Source: Acidaminobacter sp964416305 (lineage in GTDB: Bacteria; Bacillota; Clostridia; Peptostreptococcales; Acidaminobacteraceae). From it: 64,000 nucleotides of DNA. Made by a program: the position numbers and the translations under genes. Below the pieces are notes generated by a model that made no database searches, was not told where the DNA came from, and saw only the letters and a program-made list of their open reading frames with translations. The stretch is from NCBI GenBank assembly GCA_964416305.1, contig CAYQDM010000002.1, positions 1 to 64,000 of the forward strand, in the 5' to 3' direction. Shown here one piece after another: positions 44,241 through 52,830 of this stretch (positions are counted from its first letter, which is position 1; the number at the start of each line of letters is the position of its first letter).

Positions 44241-44920
44241 CGGCTGGCATCCTCGCTTTCGCTTTCTTTTTTCTGCTTGAACCAGACCTTTGATACTGCG
44301 GGCTTGCAAAGAATTTCATCTACGCGGATGTCGAAAAAACGGTGGGTGTTGGCGGGCTGCATGATCAGGGCGGCATCTGCGCCGCTGGTGCTGCCGCCGA
44401 TGGATATGACCCGCTGCTGTGTCGAAATTGCGCCGGCATCTGCGGCCATCATGGCAATTTCGATGGCGACTTTTGTCCCCTCTCCAAATAGTCTCAGCGC
44501 GTGGGCGATGAGCTCATCTGTGCCGTAGGTCCCAAACTTGATCCGTGCCGCCCGACCGATGCCGCCCAAACTATGAGCCGCAGTCACTACGATGGCCCCT
44601 GCCGCTTCCAGTTCCGCTCTGATTTCAGGTGCCAGCTCGGCGCTGTCCGGAGAATCAAACCCTGCAACGTGGGAGACGACGATGAGATTCTTTATTTGGC
44701 GGTTGGTGCTGCTAGGTTCGGAGTCGTGGGTCTCGGCGTTGCGGGTCTGACCCCAGCTGTCAGATTCAACAACAAAATCAAAAACTTTGAGCGCTTTTCG
44801 GGCTGTTTCTCCAGAAGTTGAAGCAATTATGACGGTATCTATCTCATTAGCAATGGCAGCTTCCTTAACAATTTTTAAAACTTCTATTGTATTTCTGTAT
44901 CCCGGTTGTTTAAAGATCAT
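44237..44920 (-). CDS. Pyruvate-kinase alpha/beta-domain protein with word A insertion
   Basis: 227 residues. It matches the stand-alone C-terminal domain of pyruvate kinase (VKEAAIANEIDTVIIASTSGETARKAL, FGTYGTDELIAHALRLFGEGTKVAIEIAMMAADAG). It has no catalytic barrel, so a binding or regulatory role is likely. Between residues about 50 and 75 a polar block (SDSWGQTRNAETHDSEPSS) interrupts the fold between two beta strands and contains word A (44744-44754). First gene of an operon with azlC-azlD. Confidence 0.85.
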   Translation of the reverse strand: MIFKQPGYRNTIEVLKIVKEAAIANEIDTVIIASTSGETARKALKVFDFVVESDSWGQTRNAETHDSEPSSTNRQIKNLIVVSHVAGFDSPDSAELAPEIRAELEAAGAIVVTAAHSLGGIGRAARIKFGTYGTDELIAHALRLFGEGTKVAIEIAMMAADAGAISTQQRVISIGGSTSGADAALIMQPANTHRFFDIRVDEILCKPAVSKVWFKQKKESESEDASR

Positions 44921-44950
44921 TTTTTACCTCCAACTTATCAAAAATATATT

Positions 44951-46405
44951 TTAATAATACTTGGCTTTTCTGCGTTGATTCCAGTAGTAAATTTCAATAA
45001 TGAAAATTAATAAAACTGGTGCTACGATAACAATTAAAAAACCTATCGGTGTTTTTGCATAATCAACAATGTAACCTAACCAAGGCAGTATTAATAAGAC
45101 GTGATCCCCAAATGGCGATCCGGGTCTGACCCCACCTGTCACTATCAGCGCTCCCGGATAACTGCTTTTCATTAAATTTGGATTAGAATTTTGAAATTCA
45201 CCAGTATTGGAATAGATTCCATAGTCCGAAATCGTTGCTATTCCACCATCATAATAACTTTTTATAACAACTATGGATAAAATTATCATAAAAATTATAA
45301 TCAATAAATAAATTAAGCGACCTAGAATTTCGAGAAACTTACTTAACAGACTTTCCCTCATCTCTTCATTAACTTGTTCAATATTGGTAATTTCAGGAAT
45401 TTCTTTTATAGCCTTGGATTTGTTTTTTATTTCTATGACATTAGGATTATCATTTTTTGTCGTCTCTATATAGCTTGAGGATATATCATCATACTTTTGT
45501 TTTTTAAATTCACTTAATATTGGCTCTTGGTCAAAATCAATGCCTTCCATTAATTCTTCAAATCTTAAGGACGCCCAAAAATCAGATTTAATATCTTCAG
45601 TATGCAATTTCTCTTCATTGACATTTTCTGATTCATTGGTGCCTGGCTGTAAAAGTTCTAGCGGGATATGTTCTAGCTGGGTATGTTCTAGCGGGGTCAG
45701 ACCCGTTAAATCTACAACGTCAGATTCTAGATCCGGAGTTATTTCAAGAGTTAAGTCTTCCTCGACAGTTCTTAATTTATCATAAACCGTCGCCTTACTT
45801 TCCTCTTGAATACTATTATTCAACGCTGTAGAATCACTACCGATTTTACTGCTATCCTTGTCAAATGATTCTTTTGAATTCAAGATGTCCGAATTGGGGA
45901 TAAATACATCTTCGTCATCACTATAATCATCAATTTCATGATTGAAATACTTGTCATTCTTAAATTCAGGATGTTCTGACATCAAGGCAAGTATACTTTT
46001 TAAGCGTTCTTCAGCACTGACCTTGCTATGCGGACTAGTGGATTTTGATATTAGCTTAATTATTCTGGTGTGAAACTCTGACGGTGTAAAAGGGACGACT
46101 AAAAAATCGTCAATTAAATCTAACATTGACTCATTAATCTTAGGCAATTCTGATAGATCGGTTATTAATAAAGTCACTATTTTAGGATCGTGATCTTTTA
46201 CCTTATTCATAAAAGTCAATATATGTTCCATAGTATAATCTGACGTTTGACAAATTATCATATGTATACCACATTGACGAACAATATCAAGACTCAGCAA
46301 ATTTGGCGCGCCCGCACTGACATACCCATGGACATGATGCTCAAAAAAATAGGAATTTAGGTCCTCAAGAGTAACAATTTTTTGCCCGATCAGCAAAACC
46401 CTCAT
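44951..46405 (-). CDS. Hypothetical protein: receiver-like domain, acidic linker, signal-peptidase-like membrane tail
   Basis: 484 residues, not recognised as a whole. Residues 1-125 resemble a response-regulator receiver but without clear catalytic Asp pairs (degenerate). 130-355 is acidic and low complexity. A transmembrane helix (about 364-385) is followed by an extracytoplasmic stretch and a second helix (about 448-472). The end, PWLGYIVDYAKTPIGFLI, then a helix and YYWNQRRK, resembles the C-terminus of SipW/ER-type signal peptidase I, but the catalytic serine part is missing. Two word A copies are in frame (45123-45133 and 45693-45703). Lower GC than neighbours suggests transfer. Confidence 0.65.
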   Translation of the reverse strand: MRVLLIGQKIVTLEDLNSYFFEHHVHGYVSAGAPNLLSLDIVRQCGIHMIICQTSDYTMEHILTFMNKVKDHDPKIVTLLITDLSELPKINESMLDLIDDFLVVPFTPSEFHTRIIKLISKSTSPHSKVSAEERLKSILALMSEHPEFKNDKYFNHEIDDYSDDEDVFIPNSDILNSKESFDKDSSKIGSDSTALNNSIQEESKATVYDKLRTVEEDLTLEITPDLESDVVDLTGLTPLEHTQLEHIPLELLQPGTNESENVNEEKLHTEDIKSDFWASLRFEELMEGIDFDQEPILSEFKKQKYDDISSSYIETTKNDNPNVIEIKNKSKAIKEIPEITNIEQVNEEMRESLLSKFLEILGRLIYLLIIIFMIILSIVVIKSYYDGGIATISDYGIYSNTGEFQNSNPNLMKSSYPGALIVTGGVRPGSPFGDHVLLILPWLGYIVDYAKTPIGFLIVIVAPVLLIFIIEIYYWNQRRKAKYY

Positions 46406-46769
46406 AAGACCACCATCCCTTCGTTTTATTTATTCTTTTGATCATTTTATTCAATAAGTCTATGGTCTAGAATAACATTTGAATATTAACACTATATTTT
46501 ACATAAATGATTTTAATCTACAATTCAAATTTACCATTTTTTAAACCTTTGAAATATTTTAACATATTTTTATTTACTTTCAAATATAGAGAGAATGTTA
46601 GAATTTCAATTATTTTAAGCAATTAGTCACATGTTATATGTTGTACCTAAAATTGAGGTTATTAATTGGGTGAAAACTATCGGGGTCAGACCCACTCAAC
46701 CCCACACCGCTCCCCCAAAATAAATAAAAGGAAGAGTCACCCTCGCCCTAAAATCAAGATAAATAACCC
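46406..46769. other. AT-rich gap
   Basis: Promoter region of the hypothetical membrane protein, markedly AT-rich; one word A copy at 46682-46692. No gene supported. Confidence 0.6.
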
Positions 46770-47081
46770 CTACCTAACCTTCACCCCAAGGATATCTAGC
46801 CTCTTCATAAACAATATCTTATCTACGATAATCGTAACCTTGCCTTCTTTCGTTGGCAATCGCTTCGGCACATAAATCGTCAATCCCTGAATTTCTTCAA
46901 TTTGGTAGTGCTCAGGCATTTTCGGCGCCTTCAGTTCCAACACGGGAACCGCTATACTGCCGCCACTTCAGCACCCACCTGACTTCGCCAGCATCACCGT
47001 CACTTCTTTTGCGCCTTTATCTCGAATATACTGAGCTGCTTCCTCTGTCACTTCTACACCAATTAATCCATCCTTGTTCAT
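46770..47081 (-). CDS. Small selenoprotein (CC/Se-motif type) with in-frame UGA
   Basis: The frame starts at ATG 47079-47081 (AAGGG nine bases upstream) and ends TAG 46770-46772. It is interrupted only by TGA at 46968-46970 (codon 38). Read through it gives 103 residues: MNKDGLIGVEVTEEAAQYIR, then VTVMLAKSGGC-U-SGGSIAVPV, then YQIEEIQGLTIYVPKRL and so on. The downstream half is a clean continuation, and the Cys-Sec pair matches small CC/Se-motif (seleno)proteins as I recall them. A hairpin starts 17 bases after the UGA (see 46932-46951). Function is unknown; thiol/selenol redox chemistry is likely. Lies 24 bases upstream of no gene: rarA is transcribed from its other side. Confidence 0.8.
46932..46951 (-). 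promoter_or_regulatory. Candidate bacterial SECIS hairpin
   Basis: CGGTTCC, loop CGTGTT, GGAACTG: 7 pairs including one G-U. It begins 17 bases after the UGA and the apical loop contains GU, as bacterial SECIS elements require. Confidence 0.65.
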
Positions 47082-47104
47082 TTTAAACATCCCTTCATAA
47101 ACCA

Positions 47105-48451
47105 TTATTCTGTACCATCTTCGCCATCTCTAATTTGTTCGAGCCAAGCCTCAAACTCCGCTTCGCGCCCCTGCCCGTCCATAACATAGTATTTCTTGCC
47201 TTTCAATGCTTCCGGCAAGTACTCCTGTTTAAAATAATGCTGCCGATGGTCATGAGGATACACATATCGCCTTCCACCCAGCACATCATTCTTGTTGGAC
47301 TCCAGTTTTAATGCTGTCCCATCCTTCAAATAGGCAGGAACCGAACCCGATCTCCCTTGTCTGATATCTTCAATCGCTTCATCAATTCCCAAATACGCGG
47401 CATTTGACTTTGGAGCGCAAGCTATATAGGTTGCAGCTTGTGCAAGAGGGATCCTGCCCTCTGGCATACCAATGGTTTCAACAGCTTTCAAAGCACTTGC
47501 TGCTACCACAAGCGCCATAGGGTCCGCATTACCAACATCTTCAGCAGCACATATTATTATCCTTCTTGCAATAAAAATTGGATCCTCACCGCCCACAATC
47601 ATTCGAGCGAGGTAATGCAATACAGCATCAGGATCACTGCCGCGCATGGACTTAATAAACGCAGAAATAATGTCATAGTGAGAATCTCCGGTTTTATCAT
47701 ATAACTGACCGGAATGCTGCATAGATTCGTAGAGTGATTCTACATTAATGACGATTTTTCCATCTGAATCAGGCGCACTCGTCATAGCGGCCAGCTCGAT
47801 TGCGTTCAAAGCTCGTCGCGCATCTCCAGAAGCAAGTCTTCCCAAGGCTTCACGGGCCTCGTTGTCCAAAATTATATTGAGTACTCCAAGACCGCGCTCC
47901 ATGTCTGACAGCGCAGAATCGACGATATTCAAAACATCTTCCGGACTCAATGCGTTCAATCTAAAAACATTCGATCGGGAAATAAGCGCACTATTGACCT
48001 CATAGTAAGGATTCTCAGTCGTTGCCCCTATCATGATGACAATGCCCTTTTCCACCGAAGGCAACAATGCGTCCTGCTGGGTCTTGTTAAACCTGTGGAT
48101 CTCATCAATGAATAAAATTGTACGCTTCCCATTCATCGCAAGTCGGTCTTCCGCTCGGCCAATTACTTCCCTGAGTTCCTTTACGCCCGATGTCACCGCA
48201 TTCATTGACTCAAATACCGCGCCTGTCTGGTTTGCAATCACTCGAGCCAAACTTGTCTTTCCACTTCCAGGCGGGCCATGTAAAATCAGACTCGTCAATT
48301 TATCTGTCTCAATCAATCGCCTGAGCAAACGGCCAGAGCCCATGATATGGTGCTGCCCCATAAACTCATCGACAGTCCTGGGCTTCATTCGTTCAGCGAG
48401 TGGCGCACTATCCTTTCGGTTCTCATCAAGCATCAAATCAAACAAGTCCAT
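47105..48451 (-). CDS. rarA: Replication-associated recombination protein RarA (MgsA)
   Basis: 448 residues from ATG 48449-48451, with AGGAG six bases before it; an in-frame TTG seven codons earlier is less likely. AAA+ ATPase with HGPPGSGKTSLA, FIDEIHRFNKTQQDALLPSVE and TTENPYYEVN. It acts at stalled replication forks. The C-terminal DHRQHYFKQEYLPEAL contains word B (47242-47251) at a conserved site. Word A lies just before the start. Confidence 0.95.
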   Translation of the reverse strand: MDLFDLMLDENRKDSAPLAERMKPRTVDEFMGQHHIMGSGRLLRRLIETDKLTSLILHGPPGSGKTSLARVIANQTGAVFESMNAVTSGVKELREVIGRAEDRLAMNGKRTILFIDEIHRFNKTQQDALLPSVEKGIVIMIGATTENPYYEVNSALISRSNVFRLNALSPEDVLNIVDSALSDMERGLGVLNIILDNEAREALGRLASGDARRALNAIELAAMTSAPDSDGKIVINVESLYESMQHSGQLYDKTGDSHYDIISAFIKSMRGSDPDAVLHYLARMIVGGEDPIFIARRIIICAAEDVGNADPMALVVAASALKAVETIGMPEGRIPLAQAATYIACAPKSNAAYLGIDEAIEDIRQGRSGSVPAYLKDGTALKLESNKNDVLGGRRYVYPHDHRQHYFKQEYLPEALKGKKYYVMDGQGREAEFEAWLEQIRDGEDGTE

Positions 48452-48612
48452 ATCATGCTCCTTTTTATCCAACGGGGTCAGACCCGCAAAAAACTAAAAG
48501 TTCCACTGAAAATCACTTTTACTCCAATCGCATATACTCTCGCACAAACGTTCTATAAATATTATACCTGATCTGTCCCAATTTGAATATAGCCCACTTA
48601 TAAAGCACGACA

Positions 48613-49695
48613 TCAAAACGCTTGCAGTAACTGCAGCGTTTCAAAAAACATTTTCTCAAGATTTTTCAAATGGCACTCTTCTCCATCAACACTTGTTTGT
48701 TCAAAACTCATATATGACTGAACCTCGTTTTGAAGCGTGTCGTCATCATTATTTGTCGTTACTGATAACAATTTAGAAGTTCTCCTTAAGATACTTTGAA
48801 CATATGATCGTTTAACTCTCAATCGTCTTGCCAATTCAGCATTAGAGATCAGCTTTAGTTTATGATTCAACAGGATAATGGCTTTTAGGATTTGGATGGT
48901 GTCCCCGTGACCATCGGCCCAAACAAGCTTTGAATCCTTTTGGGATACGTCATTACCGCCCACTTCAACATTCGAAATAATCTTCGATTTGTGCACACCA
49001 ATCAAACCCATTCGCCGGGCCTCGCTCGCCTTGCTCAGCAAATGATCCAGGGCTTTGAACCGCCGATTGACCTTGAGTTTCGAAAGCAGCACCTCCAGCG
49101 TCATTGGTTCTTGGACCACATCCGTTTCGTGGTATTCAAAATAAAACGGATCGTTCTTGAACTTCTCAAGATGCTGTAAATAGGCTGCTTTCGCACTCTT
49201 TAAGCTATCCTTAAGACTTTTCATCAACGCTAAACTGTCAAACCATACCTGGCCAATCCTGCCAGTGTAAGCATAGTGACTGCTCCACAAATAATTCAGG
49301 CTCTTGCTCAAACCTGCTTTAAATGGGTTAAGATGGATATAGGCCATGGTCTTCATAATCGAGTAGAGTGTCAGGCATGGGCTCGCAAAATAACGGCCAT
49401 CAAACACATGCCCGCTGCGGTCGTATTTCCGATTGTACCGCTGAGTGAAGCTCTGAGAAATTCCCTGCATCACCTTGGACAGCGACGTCTCACACATTTT
49501 AATCAACATATGAACGTGATTGTCCATTATGCAAAACGCGTAGAGTTCAAAATCGTATCTCAATCTATAACGCTTTATCGTTTCAAGCAGCATGTTCTTG
49601 TCAACGTCGTGCCGCAGTAAAAATTCGCCATTGTTACCTTTGTAAACTACATGATAGACGGTTTCTTGTTGAAGATTTCTCAATTTCCTGGACAT
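48613..49695 (-). mobile_element. REP-associated tyrosine transposase (RAYT/Y1-type)
   Basis: 360 residues, intact. N-terminal Y1_Tnp domain: YHVVYKGNNGEFL, the HUH metal pair His60/His62 in MDNHVHMLI, candidate nucleophile Tyr87 or Tyr91 in FTQRYNRKYDRSGHVFDGRY, and NPFKAGL. C-terminal part has a DnaA-like helix-turn-helix (NAELARRLRVKRSYVQSILRR). No terminal inverted repeats or duplicated target were seen beside it, so it is a single-copy RAYT rather than an IS. Such proteins mobilise short palindromic REPs; word A is the obvious candidate here. Word B (48909-48918) lies within it. Confidence 0.88.
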
Positions 49696-49972
49696 ATAAT
49701 CCCTCCATTTTATTCCTATTATTATATTATATGGTGTTTAATTATATGTCAATATATTCCAACGTTTGCATCAATCTCTTTATCCTTGCCGATGGCATGC
49801 CGCCCCAAATTCTTTTAATTCAAAATGTGATTTAATTCAACTTGGCAATGCATCCAAATTTCACTTCAAATTTTCGCCAAATAAAAAGGGCCATCTATCG
49901 GATGACCCATTGGAAAATCGTTATTCTATTCTTCATTAATGTGAAACAACAATTTAAAACGTCTGATTGATT
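49696..49972. other. Gap between orr and the transposase
   Basis: AT-rich upstream region of the transposase, a near word B (about 49790) and the orr terminator. No gene seen. Confidence 0.6.
49888..49908 (-). terminator. Terminator at end of ornithine cluster
   Basis: GGGTCATC and GATGGCCC arms (one mismatch) followed by TTTTTATTT on the minus strand, 65 bases past orr. Confidence 0.8.
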
Positions 49973-51031
49973 TTAAATTTTTTCTACATACTTACTCGTC
50001 ATCAAAGACAACAACGCACCATAGTCTACTCTGAACCCAACAATGTCGCCGACTTTCAATCCCGCCTGCGATTGTGTTACGTCCAGTATCAGGTGGTCAC
50101 TGCTCGCTCCAATTATCTCAATGTTCGAGTCCACCGGGGTCAGACCTTCAACGCGCACGTCCTGCCTTCCGATGGCAACTATCGCACGTTTCATCCTTCC
50201 ACGATCCGTAAAAGTTGGAGTGTTTCCAAACGCATCCATACCAATCCGACCAGTCGGTACAGAGTCTTTTTCCTTCAATTCAATTATTTGCGTTTCAAGT
50301 AAAAATCCATCATCATAGGTGTTATCAATCTTGTTACCATAGGCGGTTTCCCTTCCTAGTACAATTGCTTCACCAAGTCTCAGGTTTGTAATACCTTTTG
50401 GCAATGATTGATTTATTAGTTTGTATAGACTACTGGAATTGCCGCCTGAAATATATTTCAGTTTTATGCCGATTTGTGTTTCAATACGATCAGATAGCTC
50501 TACTAAGCGGCCCAGATTGTTGTCGTCTGGTATGACACCTCCGTAGCAGGTTAAATTGACGCCCAATCCGACAAGATCAAGATTTGACATTTTCATAACT
50601 TGCTGAACTATATCATTTAAATCCTCGGGCAACACGCCTTCACGTAGGTCCCCAAGATCGACCATAATTATAACTTCATGTTTTTTATTTTTTTCTTTAG
50701 CAGCCGATGAAAGCGCTCTCAAAGTTTCTAACTCAGAGTTCAGCGACAAATCAGCAAATTCGACTACTTCATCTATTTCTGAAAGCATTGGTAATCTGAG
50801 AAGAATTCTTTTTACATCTGGTGCAATATTTTTTAATTCTTTCAAATTTTCGATTCTCGAATCTGCAAGCATAGTATATCCAACTTCAATCATGGCTCTT
50901 GTAATCCCAGGATGTGCACAGTGAACTTTAGTTACCACCATTGGTTCAATGCCGTTTTCGACACAAAGTGTTCGCAAAATTCCTGCGTTATGTTTTATTT
51001 TCTCAATATCTATTTTTAGTCTCGGATACAT
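49973..51031 (-). CDS. orr: Ornithine racemase (AR-like PLP fold)
   Basis: 352 residues from ATG 51029-51031 with AGGAGGG. It belongs to the alanine-racemase-like N-terminal family: VVTKVHCAHPGITRAMIEVG carries the PLP lysine, and GGNSSSLYKL and LRLGEAIVLGRE are conserved. It makes D-ornithine for OraSE. Word A (50136-50146) is in frame as VEGLTPVDS. It follows the GlmL-like gene with a 169-base gap. Confidence 0.9.
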   Translation of the reverse strand: MYPRLKIDIEKIKHNAGILRTLCVENGIEPMVVTKVHCAHPGITRAMIEVGYTMLADSRIENLKELKNIAPDVKRILLRLPMLSEIDEVVEFADLSLNSELETLRALSSAAKEKNKKHEVIIMVDLGDLREGVLPEDLNDIVQQVMKMSNLDLVGLGVNLTCYGGVIPDDNNLGRLVELSDRIETQIGIKLKYISGGNSSSLYKLINQSLPKGITNLRLGEAIVLGRETAYGNKIDNTYDDGFLLETQIIELKEKDSVPTGRIGMDAFGNTPTFTDRGRMKRAIVAIGRQDVRVEGLTPVDSNIEIIGASSDHLILDVTQSQAGLKVGDIVGFRVDYGALLSLMTSKYVEKI

Positions 51032-51200
51032 AATATCCCTCCTGCTTTTTCTGCAAGTTGAGTAAGTTATTTCAATCAAGGTCTGACCCTCACTTCGCGA
51101 CGTAGTGTGATGTTGGCTGAGTGTGTCGCGAAATACAAATATGAGGATGATCACACGGGGTCAGACCCTGATAGAAATCAAAATATATAACTAAATATAT

Positions 51201-52571
51201 CTAAATCAATTTCATGCTTTTCTTCAGAAGCTTCAAGGCAGCTTCTGGATATTCTTTAGATAAAACTCCGAGAGATGCCATTATATAATCATTATCCACC
51301 AGAATTTTAGCTTCAGGCGTAGGCAATAGCTTATTGCCTTTATTGCTCCTTGAAACTTCGCGCATTATCTCAACTCTATTGGGCAAACGTGTTAAAGCGC
51401 CACCCGTACCAATTATATATTGGATGCTCGTTAAATCTTTGCCTTCAGCCATACGAGTTTTACCTGAGCCACCGAAAAGATCTCTAAAGGCACCTGCATG
51501 CCGATGTGAAGATTGAACAACAGCTTCGAGGGTCAATCGTTCAACAAATTTAATTTGTAATGGTGTTTTTGGAATTGGTGGATGTGTCTCTATCAAATGC
51601 TCAAGTGTTTCTGAATCAATATTCAAATCTTGCATCAGCTTATCTTTACCTATCAGCTCGACAATATTGAGCATATTAACATAGACTCCTAAGTCACCTT
51701 CAACTGTACGCTTCGCAGTTGGTTCTGGATTGATCAAAATCCGGTTAATCTCGTCACTACCCTCAGTCACCGAATGAAGATCCGTTGTAGCTCCCCCGAC
51801 ATCGAAAACAATCAAGTCGCCAAGTTCTTCTTTTAAAAGTTTCGCCGCCTCCATCACTGCTCCAGGCGTCGGAATAATTGGACCGTTAACCAGATCTCTT
51901 ACATGACTCATTCCTGGCGCGTGAACGATATGCTCCTCGAAAACGTCCTGTATAACCTTTCTGGTTGGTTCTACATTTAAGACATCTATTTTTGGATAAA
52001 CATTATCTACAATATATAACAACTCAGTTTTCTTACATTCTTCAAATAATTCTTCAACATCGTCATGATTTTGTATATTTCCTGCATAGATTACAGGTAC
52101 TTTCATATCCAATCCTGCAATCATTTCAGCATTATACAGAGCAGTATCTCTTTCACCGTAATCTACACCACCAGCAACAAGTATAATATTAGGCATGATA
52201 CTCTCTATATGTTTTAAATCACTTCGTCGAAGCCGACCTGCAGTTACAAGGTGAATATTGGCACCAGCACCAAGAGCCGCTTCTCTGGCAGCTTTTGCTG
52301 TCATATCATAGACAAGTCCATGAACAGTCATTTTTAATCCGCCTGCAGCCGAACTAGTTGCAAGTAATTCATTGTATTCAATATTATCAACACTCAAATT
52401 CGTGCGTAAATCATCAATTGCATTGCTAAGTCCAATTGTAACGTCTCCATCAAGAACTGTTGTTGCTGCTTGTCCTTGACCGACAAAAGTCGGATCAGTA
52501 CTTAAATTGGTAAATGCATTTACCACAGTTGTTGTGCTCCCAATTTCAGCAACCAAAACATCAAACTTCAT
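51201..52571 (-). CDS. GlmL/MutL-like ornithine aminomutase reactivase
   Basis: 456 residues from ATG 52569-52571 (AAGGCGGG upstream). ASKHA-fold: LVAEIGSTTTVVNAF at the start and LIVFDVGGATTDLHSV in the middle; HPPIPKTPLQ and IGTGGALTRLP near the end. The family reactivates or installs cobalamin in B12 mutases. Being between oraE and orr, it is the GlmL-related protein of ornithine degradation. Confidence 0.9.
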   Translation of the reverse strand: MKFDVLVAEIGSTTTVVNAFTNLSTDPTFVGQGQAATTVLDGDVTIGLSNAIDDLRTNLSVDNIEYNELLATSSAAGGLKMTVHGLVYDMTAKAAREAALGAGANIHLVTAGRLRRSDLKHIESIMPNIILVAGGVDYGERDTALYNAEMIAGLDMKVPVIYAGNIQNHDDVEELFEECKKTELLYIVDNVYPKIDVLNVEPTRKVIQDVFEEHIVHAPGMSHVRDLVNGPIIPTPGAVMEAAKLLKEELGDLIVFDVGGATTDLHSVTEGSDEINRILINPEPTAKRTVEGDLGVYVNMLNIVELIGKDKLMQDLNIDSETLEHLIETHPPIPKTPLQIKFVERLTLEAVVQSSHRHAGAFRDLFGGSGKTRMAEGKDLTSIQYIIGTGGALTRLPNRVEIMREVSRSNKGNKLLPTPEAKILVDNDYIMASLGVLSKEYPEAALKLLKKSMKLI

Positions 52572-52746
52572 AGTTATCCCGCCTTTATATACTATAGGGT
52601 CTATCAGGCTGATTGGCACCATACACTGCCGGAACTGCAGTCGTCGACCCACAAAGAGCAGTCACATAAATTGATTATAACGTGACACTTTAACAAAACA
52701 TATATTTATTTTTCAAATTTGTATTTACATTATTAACAAAATAAAA

Positions 52747-52813
52747 AGCGGGGGTCAGACCCACAGCACCATGTCCATACTCCAGAACCGGCTGCCTGGG
52801 TCTGACCCCCGCT
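52747..52813 (-). terminator. Terminator built from two inverted word A copies
   Basis: AGCGGGGGTCAGACCCA (52747-52763) pairs perfectly with TGGGTCTGACCCCCGCT (52797-52813), 17 base pairs, followed by TTTTATTTT on the minus strand. It lies 18 bases after the oraE stop. Confidence 0.85.
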
Positions 52814-52830
52814 GTCCTTATTTCAAATCC

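Noticed and set aside
52610..52630. TTGGCACC upstream of the GlmL-like gene
   Set aside because: It points the wrong way for that gene and lacks a proper -12 element.
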